From Pseudodesulfovibrio portus (lineage in GTDB: Bacteria > Desulfobacterota > Desulfovibrionia > Desulfovibrionales > Desulfovibrionaceae): DNA of 64,000 nucleotides. Where the stretch lies: the NCBI RefSeq assembly GCF_026000375.1, contig NZ_AP026708.1, positions 2,578,001 through 2,642,000 of the forward strand, in the 5' to 3' direction. Both the position numbers and the translations under genes were made by a program. Shown here in pieces: positions 63,269 through 64,000 of the stretch (position 1 is its first letter; each line of letters starts with the position of its first letter). The notes below the pieces were generated by a model. The model was given only the letters and a program-made list of their open reading frames with translations. It searched no databases and was not told the origin of the DNA.

Positions 63269-63649
63269 ATGCTGTTTACACCCACAGTCGTCAAGAACCT
63301 GCTCAAGAAGCCCGCGACCCGCAACTATCCGTTCGTGGTCCGCGAGCCGTTCCCCAACTTCCGGGGCGAGTTGGTCATCGACATCGACAAGTGCATCTTC
63401 TGCGGCATGTGCTCACGCAAGTGCCCCAGCCAGTGCATCACCGTGGACAAAGAGAAGGGCACCTGGTCCTGCGACCTGCACGCCTGCATCTCCTGCGGCT
63501 ACTGCCGCGACCACTGCCCGACCAAGTGCCTGACCATGAAGGACACGCACCGCAAGCCGCTCACCGAGCGGACCGTCTGGGTCGAGCAGGGCACGCCGCC
63601 CAAGCCCAAGAAGAAAAAAGCCCCCGCCGAGAAGAAGGACGACGAATAG
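63269..63649 (+). CDS. echF: Ech hydrogenase ferredoxin-like subunit (2x[4Fe-4S])
   Basis: 126 residues with two classical [4Fe-4S] motifs: CIFCGMCSRKCPSQC near residue 50 and CISCGYCRDHCPTKC near residue 80, and a Lys-rich C-terminus (PPKPKKKKAPAEKKDDE). It accepts electrons from ferredoxin. AGGAGG precedes ATG 63269. Last gene of the operon, followed by a terminator. Confidence 0.95.
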   Translation: MLFTPTVVKNLLKKPATRNYPFVVREPFPNFRGELVIDIDKCIFCGMCSRKCPSQCITVDKEKGTWSCDLHACISCGYCRDHCPTKCLTMKDTHRKPLTERTVWVEQGTPPKPKKKKAPAEKKDDE

Positions 63650-63957
63650 CCTTCCCTCGTGAGGAATAGACAGGAAGCCCCGGAGAGCGATCTCCGGGGC
63701 TTCTTCTTTTGCTTCCGCGCTCGCGGCGTCGGGGAAAAGGGGGAGCGGGCGTTTGGCATGGCATGGCGGGGCGGCTCGCCGTCGGTCGCCTCCGGCACCC
63801 TGATCGCTCACGGTTTGTATCGGGGGAGGGCGGTAACAGGTCCGTTTTTTTCGGAATCCTGCATTGTGTTTGCGATCGGTTTGGTATAGGCTTTCGTAAT
63901 ATTTACGTATGAATGAATGTTGCATGTCGAGGGTGACATCCTATAGCGAGGTTTGAG
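63650..63957. other. intergenic region after echF
   Basis: 308 bp without a supported gene. It holds the ech terminator (63674-63711). The later part is ordinary sequence leading to the AGGTTTGAG ribosome site of the exported-protein gene at 63958. Open frames across it lack ribosome sites and look like noise. Confidence 0.6.
63674..63711 (+). terminator. terminator of the ech operon
   Basis: GAAGCCCCGGAGA / TCTCCGGGGCTTC (13 bp) around GCGA, followed by TTCTTTTG. It ends the echABCDEF transcript. Confidence 0.88.
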
Positions 63958-64000
63958 ATGAAGAAAATTTGTGCGTTGATCATGCTTGTCATGCTGAGCC
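63958..64000 (+). CDS. start of an exported protein (partial)
   Basis: Only 14 codons are inside the window: MKKICALIMLVMLS. A GCGAGGTTTGAG ribosome site precedes the ATG. The basic start and hydrophobic run are a signal peptide, so the product is exported; its identity lies beyond the window. Confidence 0.6.
   Translation, partial: MKKICALIMLVMLS

Overview
The window looks like a chromosomal segment of a high-GC, curved-cell sulfate reducer of the Desulfovibrionales; Pseudodesulfovibrio or a close relative would fit. The reasons are an Ech-type energy-converting [NiFe] hydrogenase operon, a complete Tad/Flp pilus locus with sigma-54 promoters, many two-component and c-di-GMP proteins, and a pair of peptidoglycan-trimming enzymes of the Csd6/Csd4 (Pgp2/Pgp1) type known from curved and helical bacteria. 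The genus is inferred from gene content, not from a marker gene.

Layout. 1-9.3 kb: tail of a probable solute-binding protein, then a galactose block (galT, galK, LacI-type regulator, galM) behind a palindromic operator, then a CUT1 sugar ABC importer (ATPase, lipoprotein binding protein, two permeases). No galE is present. 9.3-10.5 kb: a 42-residue Cys-rich protein and a TPR protein. 10.5-24.3 kb: Tad pilus locus. The minus-strand TadE/TadG-like pseudopilin genes and the plus-strand flp-cpaABC-(two small genes)-cpaEF-tadBCD operon each have a good -24/-12 promoter, and a sigma-54 activator gene lies between them. 24.4-28.8 kb: a hybrid histidine kinase, an 890-bp non-coding element with inverted-repeat arms and several hairpins, and an HD-GYP phosphodiesterase. 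29-33 kb: small membrane proteins, a sodium:solute symporter with a terminator-like leader, and an AT-rich PIN-like gene that looks acquired. 33-36 kb: an enlarged GlmS-like amidotransferase/SIS protein.

36.1-42.2 kb: a signalling module of periplasmic binding protein, hybrid kinase, single-domain response regulator and GAF-HD-GYP protein. 42.2-47.7 kb, minus strand: a DUF885 protein with a broken metal site, CheV, and a kinase/AtoC-like regulator pair whose GAFTGA loop is altered. 47.8-50.6 kb: small proteins, including an acylphosphatase-like protein without the usual Arg and a 36-residue basic protein, plus a hairpin-rich repeat-like element. 50.7-56.6 kb: purB-pyrE, then csd6-like, a membrane coiled-coil protein and csd4-like genes, then small membrane proteins. 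56.9-58.3 kb: tRNA-Arg(ACG), a PNPOx-like protein and a PAPS-reductase-like protein. 58.6-63.6 kb: echABCDEF. The window ends in the first codons of an exported protein.

How the parts relate: the galactose block imports and phosphorylates sugar; the Tad locus, kinases and HD-GYP proteins suggest control of surface attachment; the csd pair would trim peptidoglycan to set cell curvature; Ech would couple ferredoxin and H2 to ion translocation. No CRISPR array, insertion sequence or prophage was seen.
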